Assembly (NCBI RefSeq): GCF_001280515.1
Contig: NZ_LBIQ01000052.1
Coordinates: forward strand, 62,001-126,000
Direction: 5' to 3'
DNA length: 64,000 nucleotides
Source: Mangrovimonas sp. ST2L15
GTDB taxonomy: Bacteria > Bacteroidota > Bacteroidia > Flavobacteriales > Flavobacteriaceae
In this document: in pieces, positions 8,284 through 16,284 of the stretch
Numbering within the stretch: position 1 is the first letter of the stretch
Layout of the letters: each line of letters opens with the position of its first letter
Translations under genes and position numbers: made by a program
The notes under the pieces: generated by a model
What the model saw: the letters and a program-made list of their open reading frames with translations, nothing else
Told to the model about the DNA's origin: nothing
Database searches by the model: none

Positions 8284-9621
8284 ATGTCAGACGAATTTGA
8301 CTTACTGGAAACCAATTCCAATGAAAAACAATCCAAAGTAGATGTCAATTGGGGAAAGGCCATAGACACTATGAAATCAAAATTAGCCCAGGAAGATGAT
8401 CCCGAGGTGCGTCAAAAAATCTTAAATGCCACTTTAGATGATGTGGTGCATATGGCTGAAAAGGATAGAACTACACTTTTGGATGCCATTAAAGATTTGA
8501 CCGATTACCAAGATGAGGTGGGTATTATTTTTGAAGCTTTTTCCTCTCTTAATGCTGAGGAGCAGAAGGTAATAGACAATGCCATCAAGAGATTGGAAAG
8601 GGCAAGAGTTGAATTGGAGGATGCAGAGGCTAAACCAGATACTTGGTGGAATAACCTATGGGGAAGAAAGGCCAAAATCAGAAAGGCAGAAGAAGAGCTT
8701 AAAGCTGCCCAAAAGGCAAGAGATGAAGCCGATACTAAAGCTAAGGCCATGTTTCAACAACGTATTGAAAGTGCGGATGTGCAAACCCTTTTAAATGAGT
8801 TGTCATTTAAGAGTCAGGCAGCCGTAAAAAGGTTGAAAGATCGTGAAGTTGAAATCAAGGAAGTAGAAGACAAGTTGCAAGATGCAATTGTTGAAGCAAC
8901 TAAAAATCATACCAAAGCATTAGAGAAGAAGAAAGAAGTTGAAACTAAATTAGAAGAACAATATGCTTTATTAAAACAAGCGCGCCAAGGTTTGGAAGAA
9001 ATTGTAGATAAACAGTCTGCAGAATATGCTGAGGCAGTTGGAAAAGTAACAACTCTTGAGCAAAAAGTAGAGGAATTGGAAGGTTTGAAAAATGCCTACA
9101 CCACCTTAGCGGCAAGTAAAGATAGCTTTGTTCATAAGCATAATTTAACAATAAAAGTATTGACTTCTTTAAGAAGTAATCTCCAAACCCATCGTGCGAA
9201 ACTAAAAAGTGATACCGAAGAGCGATTGAAATATTATGACGGTTATGTAGTTGCTTTAAAGGCTAGAACAGATCAAGAATTTGCTGCCATTTTAGAGCAT
9301 CTAGGGGTGAAAACCGATGAGCACATTGGTGAAACATTGGCTGCAATGCACACAGCAAGTGCCAAAGCACGTCAAGAAATGATGGATAACATCCCGGTTC
9401 ATGAAAAAGTAATGCAAGGTGTTTACAGTAGTTATGCTGAAGCATTACAGGAAATAAGGGCTAAAGATGTTGATATTCAAAAGAATTTTGCTGAACGTTA
9501 CGGTATTGATATGAAGCAAATTTTTGAAGATTATTACGCAGCCGAAAATGAGCCTTCTAAGCCTGAAGGAGAAAGTGCGAAACCTGAACCAAAGTCAGGT
9601 GATGATGATTTATTATCCTAG
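8284..9621 (+). CDS. Long coiled-coil protein, first gene of an eight-gene operon
   Basis: A 445-residue cytoplasmic protein with no signal peptide. After an acidic N terminus, residues about 90-300 are almost uninterrupted charged heptad-like helix (for example KIRKAEEELKAAQKARDEAD and LEQKVEELEGLKNAY), then a more globular helical C-terminal region and an acidic tail ending DDDLLS. The general build recalls TelA/toxic-anion-resistance proteins and other filament-like coiled-coil proteins; similar proteins carry vague labels such as microtubule-binding protein, which should not be taken as function. It leads a tight same-strand cluster with an AAA+ ATPase, so it may be a scaffold or substrate of that ATPase. 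That is inference. Confidence 0.75.
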   Translation: MSDEFDLLETNSNEKQSKVDVNWGKAIDTMKSKLAQEDDPEVRQKILNATLDDVVHMAEKDRTTLLDAIKDLTDYQDEVGIIFEAFSSLNAEEQKVIDNAIKRLERARVELEDAEAKPDTWWNNLWGRKAKIRKAEEELKAAQKARDEADTKAKAMFQQRIESADVQTLLNELSFKSQAAVKRLKDREVEIKEVEDKLQDAIVEATKNHTKALEKKKEVETKLEEQYALLKQARQGLEEIVDKQSAEYAEAVGKVTTLEQKVEELEGLKNAYTTLAASKDSFVHKHNLTIKVLTSLRSNLQTHRAKLKSDTEERLKYYDGYVVALKARTDQEFAAILEHLGVKTDEHIGETLAAMHTASAKARQEMMDNIPVHEKVMQGVYSSYAEALQEIRAKDVDIQKNFAERYGIDMKQIFEDYYAAENEPSKPEGESAKPEPKSGDDDLLS

Positions 9622-9657
9622 GCTTAAATGATACAATCAAATTTTGATTTTTAACGA

Positions 9658-10707
9658 ATGATTGTAACGCCGTTAGATTCAGCACAATTAGATTCCAAGG
9701 AGCATTATGTGTTTTACCATAGAATGGTAGATTTTGTGCTCAAGGAATTGATTGTGAGTATTCAATATCAAGGGTTGTGTACTGGTCAGGAACTTACCTT
9801 TTTTAAACAATATTGTGATTTGTTGTTGTATTCCATAGAAGCAATGCGAATCAAATATATGTTTGATGATGAGGAACACATGAAGGTTGATTTGACAGAT
9901 TCCGGATTTCCAAACTATTTAGAGTTTCGTTATTTGTTTAATGATCTCGAATTGCGAGACCATTATTTAGAAAAATTAACGCCTATTCAGCAATTGGAAG
10001 AGGAGTTTCTAGATACCCTTTTAAGAAAAAAGCAGCCTGTCAAACGAAATAGACTTTTTCAAGCAGCTTCTATTGCCTATTACAAGACGGTTAATAAACA
10101 ATATATTTTTAACCGTTTTGTTCAAGGCAAAATCATAGAGGTGGAAGATAATCCCTTGGCAAAATTGATGACCAGTTGGAGTTTTTATGATGTAACACAC
10201 AATAGACCATTCGTTTGTTTTATGTATTTTGATTATGATGGTTCCAATATTTTAGAGGAAAAGGAGGAAATGTATCAGGCCTTGAAGCAAATTGCAGACC
10301 GCGAAATGAATTTGGATACCATGGCTTATGCTATTGATAGAAAATTACCAAATATTCATCCTAAGCAGGTCAAGCGAATTGATTTAGGTCCTTTACATAA
10401 CATTTTTGCCAAAGATGAACACGATTTGACGCACGCATTATTGGAGAGCATAGGTAAAAAGGAAATTCCTCTGGAGTCCTATGCCATTTCGCTTACGGTG
10501 GATGAAGTTTTTTCTAAGGGTGAATTTAAAGAAGGGAACTTTTTTAATAAACAAGTTCTTCAAAACTGGAGCGACGTCTTGCAACAAAAATATGTGTTTG
10601 CACCGCACAGGGTTATTCAAATGTTATACAACAAAACGCCAGATTGGATGAATGGATTGGCAAAACCACCTATTCAAATGAGTAGTTTGCCAACCAATGG
10701 AGATTAA
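9658..10707 (+). CDS. Conserved protein of unknown function in the AAA+ cluster
   Basis: A 349-residue soluble protein, no signal peptide and no membrane segment, beginning MIVTPLDSAQLDS. It is rich in aromatic residues and alternates helical and short beta-like stretches; I can name no domain. It contains no obvious nucleotide-binding loop, metal cluster or catalytic triad. It starts 36 bases after the coiled-coil gene and ends 48 bases before the AAA+ ATPase, so it is almost certainly co-transcribed with both and may be an adaptor for one of them. The reading frame is open over its whole length with codon use like its neighbours, which supports a real gene. Confidence 0.75.
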   Translation: MIVTPLDSAQLDSKEHYVFYHRMVDFVLKELIVSIQYQGLCTGQELTFFKQYCDLLLYSIEAMRIKYMFDDEEHMKVDLTDSGFPNYLEFRYLFNDLELRDHYLEKLTPIQQLEEEFLDTLLRKKQPVKRNRLFQAASIAYYKTVNKQYIFNRFVQGKIIEVEDNPLAKLMTSWSFYDVTHNRPFVCFMYFDYDGSNILEEKEEMYQALKQIADREMNLDTMAYAIDRKLPNIHPKQVKRIDLGPLHNIFAKDEHDLTHALLESIGKKEIPLESYAISLTVDEVFSKGEFKEGNFFNKQVLQNWSDVLQQKYVFAPHRVIQMLYNKTPDWMNGLAKPPIQMSSLPTNGD

Positions 10708-10755
10708 TTAAAAAAGAGTAGTTCTCTGCTGCTCACCGAATATTGAAATTAAAAA

Positions 10756-12714
10756 ATGCAACATAACTCAACATTTCCCATAAAACAAAACGAATTGGAT
10801 ATGCTTCGTGATGAGGCGACATCCTATTTAAAGAGTATTCAATGGGAGCAAGGGCAACGAGCTAAAAATCGGGATAAAGATCAAAATGATAGTTCCATAT
10901 TACTTTATTTATCTCGTGCCAATAACGGTAGTCAAGCTCATATAACCTCAGTATCAAAAACTATTTTAGGTCTTAAAAAAAGGCTGCTCCCAGAATCGGT
11001 GGCTATTCCTTTACATTTAAATCAATCGCTATTTGCAGTTCAAGAAGGGATTACCCTAGGACTTTGGATTCGTGATAGTTTTTATGATGCATCGGGCTTG
11101 TCCAGTTTAAGTGAACGAAGGCCCGCATTAGATCATTCTGGGAAAAGAGAATTTGAAAGCAAGCAGCATACTGCTACAGCATTTATGTTATTCTCTATGG
11201 CCTATAAAATATTACACGATTTAAGAAATAGTGCATCGGATGACTTAAGTGTGATGAAGCAGAAATTTGCTGGGATTCCAGAGGTTTCCTTATTGTCTCC
11301 CTTAAAAGGTATTTCATGTGCGTTATTTTATTATGATAAATACTTGGACCATCCTGAAATTATAACAAATGACCAAGATGTCGTCGATTTTACTATGGTA
11401 TATTTTGAGGCGCTTATTGCTGAAATTCAAATGCGCAAAAGCACTTTGGAATATCAAGAAACCATATTGGATAGAACTTACAAATTGGAAAAATCTGATT
11501 TTTCAATTTCTGGTTGGGATAATGTCTTTTCAGGAGCAGCCAAAAGTATCGAATTCAATAAAGTACAATTTGAACAAATTGTAGGAAACCGAGATGCCAA
11601 ACACTTTGCACGAAGGTTGACTGAAAGGATGTTGAGTTACGACTTTGCTGAAAAGAAAAATCCATTTCAGGAGTTAGGTGGGTTTATGCCCGTTTTTATG
11701 GGGTATGGAATACCTGGTACAGGAAAAAGTATGTTGATTGCTGCTATTGCCACCAAGCTTAAAGACCATTGTGATCAATTAGAAATTCCTTTTCTTTTTC
11801 ATCCGATGCCAGATACTTTAATAAGTACGTTTCAAGGGGGATCGGCAGAAAAAATGGTGGAATGGATGAAACCTTTACAGGATCCTTCCAAATTAATTTT
11901 TGCTCCTATTGACGATGCAGAAAACAATCTTCAAGAAAGAACTGCACAAGGAGTTTCGGCAGGGGTGAAGGAAGTAATAGGTGTTTTTTTAAGGTACACA
12001 GAAGGGGCTTATGCCGTTAACTATGGAAATAGTTCCATTGGATTGTTTACTAATTTACCTGAAATGCTTGATAAAGCAGTCATTTCCCGTGTTCAGGGAC
12101 GTTTCAAAATAGATGGAGCTCGAACAGAGCATGATTTCTTGGATCAAGATTATTTGTGGTGGAAAAAGTTTGAAAAGACCATGCCAAGTTTTGTCAACAT
12201 GAATAATCCAAATGGATATGAGTTTTTAAGTAATCAAGGGTTAGCCAAAAACATGGGTGATATTCTTCAGTCCTTAGAAAGACCTTCAGAAGAACGTGTA
12301 TTGGAAACGTTTGACAAAGTTGAAAGCCTTCACAAAGACGATGATCACATGTTTTATGCCTCACTATACAAAGAAATACAAAAAATATTTCCGTTTTTCT
12401 CTTCTCGAGATGTTAGGAATATCCAATCTGCAATTTCCTTGAGATTGACAGATTTTGATTTGGAATCTGATTGGTTTGAAAACCCAGAAACCTATTTCAA
12501 AAAAGATTATCAAACTAAATTTCATATGCTTCAAGAACTTATGAAGGCCAATATGAAAGGGTTAAACTTTTCAGATATCAGAAAACAAGAAGTCATTAGA
12601 TATTTGGATAATGTGGCAACCATAGCCGATACCGATTTTAAGCGACAAGTGGAGGCGAGGGTTAATCAACTAAATATTGAAATGGAAGCAAGGAAAATGT
12701 ATGAAGGAAACTAA
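10756..12714 (+). CDS. AAA+ family ATPase
   Basis: A 652-residue protein with a single AAA+ module in its middle third. Walker A is GIPGTGKS (about residues 317-325), Walker B is LIFAPIDDAENN with the acidic pair DD followed by Glu, sensor 1 is the Asn in GLFTNLPE, and ISRVQGRF supplies arginine-finger candidates. The N-terminal 290 residues and C-terminal 180 residues are helical and unassigned, presumably for partner or substrate recognition. No membrane segment or signal peptide. It is the motor of this operon, lying between an unknown soluble protein and a Nudix hydrolase whose start codon overlaps its end. Energy-dependent remodelling of a partner is inferred from the family. Confidence 0.88.
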   Translation: MQHNSTFPIKQNELDMLRDEATSYLKSIQWEQGQRAKNRDKDQNDSSILLYLSRANNGSQAHITSVSKTILGLKKRLLPESVAIPLHLNQSLFAVQEGITLGLWIRDSFYDASGLSSLSERRPALDHSGKREFESKQHTATAFMLFSMAYKILHDLRNSASDDLSVMKQKFAGIPEVSLLSPLKGISCALFYYDKYLDHPEIITNDQDVVDFTMVYFEALIAEIQMRKSTLEYQETILDRTYKLEKSDFSISGWDNVFSGAAKSIEFNKVQFEQIVGNRDAKHFARRLTERMLSYDFAEKKNPFQELGGFMPVFMGYGIPGTGKSMLIAAIATKLKDHCDQLEIPFLFHPMPDTLISTFQGGSAEKMVEWMKPLQDPSKLIFAPIDDAENNLQERTAQGVSAGVKEVIGVFLRYTEGAYAVNYGNSSIGLFTNLPEMLDKAVISRVQGRFKIDGARTEHDFLDQDYLWWKKFEKTMPSFVNMNNPNGYEFLSNQGLAKNMGDILQSLERPSEERVLETFDKVESLHKDDDHMFYASLYKEIQKIFPFFSSRDVRNIQSAISLRLTDFDLESDWFENPETYFKKDYQTKFHMLQELMKANMKGLNFSDIRKQEVIRYLDNVATIADTDFKRQVEARVNQLNIEMEARKMYEGN

Positions 12715-13288
12715 AAGAATAAAAAATATTTCTGACACGGTACTTTCTGATCATTGGGCCAAACTGAATAAAATTGATTTTGATTATCAATTGGAAAATG
12801 GTCAATGGATTAGACAGTCCCGAGAAACGTATCATAGAGGCGATGGTGCCGTGGTATTGTTATATAATCCTATAAAGAAAACGGTTATTCTTACTAGGCA
12901 GTTTAGGATGCCTGCCTTTGCCAATGATCCACAAGCTGGTTTTATGATTGAGGCCTGTGCGGGTATGCTTGATAAAGATGACCCTGTTACATGCATCATC
13001 AGGGAAGCGGAAGAGGAAACAGGTTATAAAGTACCTTCTGCCACAAAAATATTTGAAATGTATTCGTCTCCAGGAGCGATGACCGAAAAACTTTTTTATT
13101 TCATAGCAGAATATGATGATTCCATGAAAGTGAGTGATGGTGGAGGGTTAGACTGTGAGCACGAAGATATTGAGGTCATGGAGTTGCCGTTTAAAACGGT
13201 TATAGACATGCTTGAAAATGGTGAAATCCAAGATGCTAAAACCTGTATATTATTGCAATATGCTCAGGTACATAAATTGATGGAGTAA
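12701..13288 (+). CDS. nudK: Nudix hydrolase, NudK (GDP-mannose pyrophosphatase)-like
   Basis: A 195-residue Nudix protein. The Nudix box reads AGMLDKDDPVTCIIREAEEE then TGY, with the same spacing as NudK of Escherichia coli (AGLLDNDEPEVCIRKEAIEE). IEACAG before it and MYSSPGAMTEKLFYFIAEYD after it also match NudK, which hydrolyses GDP-mannose, GDP-glucose and related nucleotide sugars to the sugar phosphate. I chose the ATG at 12701, giving a 14-base overlap with the ATPase gene; a TTG 24 bases upstream is possible but adds residues not seen in NudK. Its stop overlaps the start of the next gene (TAATG). Why a nucleotide-sugar hydrolase sits inside this operon is unexplained. Confidence 0.88.
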   Translation: MKETKRIKNISDTVLSDHWAKLNKIDFDYQLENGQWIRQSRETYHRGDGAVVLLYNPIKKTVILTRQFRMPAFANDPQAGFMIEACAGMLDKDDPVTCIIREAEEETGYKVPSATKIFEMYSSPGAMTEKLFYFIAEYDDSMKVSDGGGLDCEHEDIEVMELPFKTVIDMLENGEIQDAKTCILLQYAQVHKLME

Positions 13289-14523
13289 TGCAGAAACTAA
13301 AGGAAGCACATCTTTTTCGGGGACAATTGATTCCTATAGGAGGTAAAATGGTAGAACGCTACAATGATTGCCTTAAAACTTTGGGATTTGAACCAACCAA
13401 TTTAGTGGCTTTTTCAATTGATGGTTTGGGTTGGAGTCCTGAAATCGCTGAAGAGAGAGATAATGTATATTTCTTAAATCACGGAGAAGCCAACTCCCAT
13501 GGTATTATAGTTTCCCCATTGCAAAAGGGAGCACCGGTTTACATGCCCAACCATTCCTTTGATAGGGAGTTGATGAAGTTAATTTTTAAAACTTATTCCG
13601 ATCAGATTACTGATATTACAAGAGATTCGGCCATATGTTTGGATTTTGATCAAGGGATTGATGCTTTTTATGAGCCATTGGATATGTTGCGTTATCGAGA
13701 GGTCATTGTTCGATTTAAGTTGATTCACGGTATTGGTAAAGCGCAACAAGAGCAATTTCAGCTGATTGAGAAGTTTAAATCAGGAAACAATTTTATTGAT
13801 GAAAAGATTCATGCCCAATTATTGGACTCGGCTAAAAAATATGGAGATTTAAGACATAGAAATTTAGATTTACCTGAATTGAAATATGAAGTAAGCTCTT
13901 ATTTTTCTAGAGCTTTTGGTGGGGTTTATGTTTTGAAAGATTTTATAAAGGACATGATCATCTTTGAGGATGAAACCATGTTCAAGAAGGCTATTGATGA
14001 TACCTCATATGATATTTTGATGTTTCATATTGATCATGATGAGTTGGTGGAAAAATTAAGAGATCACTTGATTGCAGAATGCCATTTAGATCAAGTGGTT
14101 CAAACACCACGTTATGAACGTATCAAAAAGTTTGAATTCCATCAAGAATTAAAAAATGGATTTCATCCGATAAAAGAAATATTGGAAGACAAGATTTTAT
14201 TTAAAAGCTATTTAAACAAAATTGAATTGAATTCTCTCAAAAAAATCAATGGCGTTGAAATTTATTTGGAGCGTTTGCAACGTAGCAATCAATACAAATT
14301 GGAGGATATGGTTGATTTGGATTTTTATCATGCCTTACATCAGCCCCACTCCTCATTGGAGCCAATTCATCAAGATTTGATTTGGAAGCTTTTAGTCAAT
14401 ATTTCTCCAAAGGATGTCTTATTTTTATTTTGGTATGACAAAGAGCAATTTTATAAAGCTTACCAAACATGGGATGACTCCTTTCAGGATTGGGTGATTG
14501 AACAAATACGTAACAATATTTGA
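13288..14523 (+). CDS. DUF6638-like protein of unknown function
   Basis: A 411-residue soluble protein starting MQKLKEAHLFRGQLIPIGG. From memory it resembles flavobacterial proteins assigned to DUF6638; I could not check this. Early conserved-looking features are GFEPTNLVAFSIDGLGWSPE and a His-rich stretch FLNHGEANSHGIIVSP; there is no signal peptide, membrane helix or recognisable catalytic motif. Its ATG shares one base with the stop codon of the Nudix gene, implying translational coupling and perhaps a defined stoichiometry with it. It is followed after 43 bases by a small membrane protein. Confidence 0.75.
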   Translation: MQKLKEAHLFRGQLIPIGGKMVERYNDCLKTLGFEPTNLVAFSIDGLGWSPEIAEERDNVYFLNHGEANSHGIIVSPLQKGAPVYMPNHSFDRELMKLIFKTYSDQITDITRDSAICLDFDQGIDAFYEPLDMLRYREVIVRFKLIHGIGKAQQEQFQLIEKFKSGNNFIDEKIHAQLLDSAKKYGDLRHRNLDLPELKYEVSSYFSRAFGGVYVLKDFIKDMIIFEDETMFKKAIDDTSYDILMFHIDHDELVEKLRDHLIAECHLDQVVQTPRYERIKKFEFHQELKNGFHPIKEILEDKILFKSYLNKIELNSLKKINGVEIYLERLQRSNQYKLEDMVDLDFYHALHQPHSSLEPIHQDLIWKLLVNISPKDVLFLFWYDKEQFYKAYQTWDDSFQDWVIEQIRNNI

Positions 14524-14566
14524 TTTTATTAGACTAATTTTATAGAAACCAACAATCTTAAGCCTT

Positions 14567-15091
14567 ATGACACTGGAACTTATAATTTTTATTGCTGCTA
14601 TTTTATTTGGAGCGCTTATCTATTGGAGGGAATCCAATGGAAATAAATTGTATCGCTTTTTTAACAAAATGATATATTCCAAGGAGCTTCAAATGAAATC
14701 AAATGATCGTACTGGTTTTGTATTCCAGCAATCCTTTCTGTTGCGTTTGGTATTCATTTCAGCTTTTTTTCTTGTAGCTATTGTCATTGTAAGATTTTTA
14801 ATACCGATAGATATAGCGACCATTTCCTTGTTTGCTTCCATGATTGTAGGAACGTTAATTGGAACTTATTTGGCCAGTTTTATTTTCAAGTCAAATGAGA
14901 TTATAGAAGAAGAAGGTGGGCTGATTGAAGATAAGTTCAAACAGACTATTGAAAAAGGGAAGGATTTTTTAGAAGATTTACAGGATAGGGATGAAAAGCA
15001 ATTGGAGGAGCCAAAAACTGAAATTAAGGAATCCCCAAAACCAGAAGAAAAAAGTGCTAGAGAACGCTTAAAAGATAAAGGATTACTATAA
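14567..15091 (+). CDS. Three-pass membrane protein with a charged cytoplasmic tail
   Basis: A 174-residue membrane protein. Hydrophobic helices are at about residues 2-20, 57-79 and 83-107; the last 65 residues are highly charged (EEEGGLIEDKFKQTIEKGKD onward), predicted helical and ending SARERLKDKGLL. I do not recognise a family. In the operon it separates the soluble genes (ATPase, Nudix, DUF6638-like) from two downstream envelope proteins, so it could anchor the soluble components at the inner membrane through its tail. That role is inference from position and topology only. Confidence 0.72.
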   Translation: MTLELIIFIAAILFGALIYWRESNGNKLYRFFNKMIYSKELQMKSNDRTGFVFQQSFLLRLVFISAFFLVAIVIVRFLIPIDIATISLFASMIVGTLIGTYLASFIFKSNEIIEEEGGLIEDKFKQTIEKGKDFLEDLQDRDEKQLEEPKTEIKESPKPEEKSARERLKDKGLL

Positions 15092-15104
15092 CAACCAGAC
15101 AAGA

Positions 15105-16274
15105 ATGAAACATATTTTCTTCCTACTTATTTTTACAATTACACAATTTGCCATTAGCCAAGAACGGAAAACAGGAATAATAAAAGATGCAGACACTAAA
15201 GAACCTTTGGAGTTTGTGAGTGTTTATATTGATAATGGTCCAGATTCAAATTATACTGGTTCTATCTCCAATGGAGAAGGCGAGTTTTCTATCATGGATA
15301 ACGGCTCTAAAGTCACTTTTAGCTACTTAGGTTATGAGGAAAAGGAAGTGGAACTTCAAGATGGCTTTAACGAAATATTTTTAAAACCTAAAGATTTTGT
15401 TTTGGATGAAGTTGTCATTTCAGATGTGTCGGCAGAAGATTATTTAAAAAGTATCATTAAGGCTGCAGACAATAAGATTGATAAGAACACCCTATTTAAA
15501 AGTTATTGTCGTGAAATTGTTAAGGTAAATGATGAATACACTAAATTTTCTGATGGTTTGGTAAATTATTATGTGAAAAAAGGGAATGGGAAGTCTGTTA
15601 TTACCTTACCGCAACATCGGGCATTTAAAAGCGATAAAATTAGTGAAGAGGACTTTGCAAGTATAGACAACATTAATTCGGCATTTACTTTGGATGAATA
15701 CGTGAAAAATGCCTATAACTATAAGTTTATAAAGAAACTTCTCAAGGATAAAAATTATGATTTTGTCAGAAAAATAAAAAAAGAGGAAGGCGGGTTAGAA
15801 TACGAATACATTGAGGTTAGCCCTAAAAGTGATGTGGAAGAACTTCTTTTCAAAGGCTATGTGGTCATTGATCCAAAAACAGGAGATGTTTTAGAACTTA
15901 AATTTTATACATCAAGTGATCATCTTAAATACTCTAAACTTCAAAATGTGATGTTGATTATGAAAGTAAAGGTCAATAGCCTTCTTATTTGGACGAAATT
16001 TAGAGTCATTGAGGACAAATATGTCTTATCATACAATCAGAAATCTGTTGGGATGTATTTGAAGTTTGGAAAATATGTAGATGATAATTTCAATTTCAGT
16101 TCAGATTTATTTGTCTATGCTTTTGAAAATGACGTGGAGATCCCTGATGATGGTTATGATAATAGAACGATTTATGAAGCCGGGACTAGCTTTACAGAGA
16201 ATTTTTGGGAAAATTACAATGCATTTCCGTTGAATAACGAAGAAGAAGCATTTATTGAATCCGTTTCAAAATAA
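15105..16274 (+). CDS. Exported CarboxypepD_reg-like domain protein
   Basis: A 389-residue protein with a signal peptide (MKHIFFLLIFTITQFAIS). Residues about 20-105 form a carboxypeptidase-regulatory-like (CNA-B-type) domain: GIIKDADTKEPLEFVSVYID, NGEGEFSI, VTFSYLGYEEKEV, the pattern found at the start of many Bacteroidota TonB receptors. There is no barrel afterwards; the remaining 280 residues (beginning LDEVVISDVSAEDYLKSIIK) resemble the stand-alone family of this type, probably periplasmic or outer-membrane associated. It begins 13 bases after the three-pass membrane protein and is followed after 10 bases by another membrane-anchored protein. Confidence 0.82.
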   Translation: MKHIFFLLIFTITQFAISQERKTGIIKDADTKEPLEFVSVYIDNGPDSNYTGSISNGEGEFSIMDNGSKVTFSYLGYEEKEVELQDGFNEIFLKPKDFVLDEVVISDVSAEDYLKSIIKAADNKIDKNTLFKSYCREIVKVNDEYTKFSDGLVNYYVKKGNGKSVITLPQHRAFKSDKISEEDFASIDNINSAFTLDEYVKNAYNYKFIKKLLKDKNYDFVRKIKKEEGGLEYEYIEVSPKSDVEELLFKGYVVIDPKTGDVLELKFYTSSDHLKYSKLQNVMLIMKVKVNSLLIWTKFRVIEDKYVLSYNQKSVGMYLKFGKYVDDNFNFSSDLFVYAFENDVEIPDDGYDNRTIYEAGTSFTENFWENYNAFPLNNEEEAFIESVSK

Positions 16275-16284
16275 CACACAAAAA

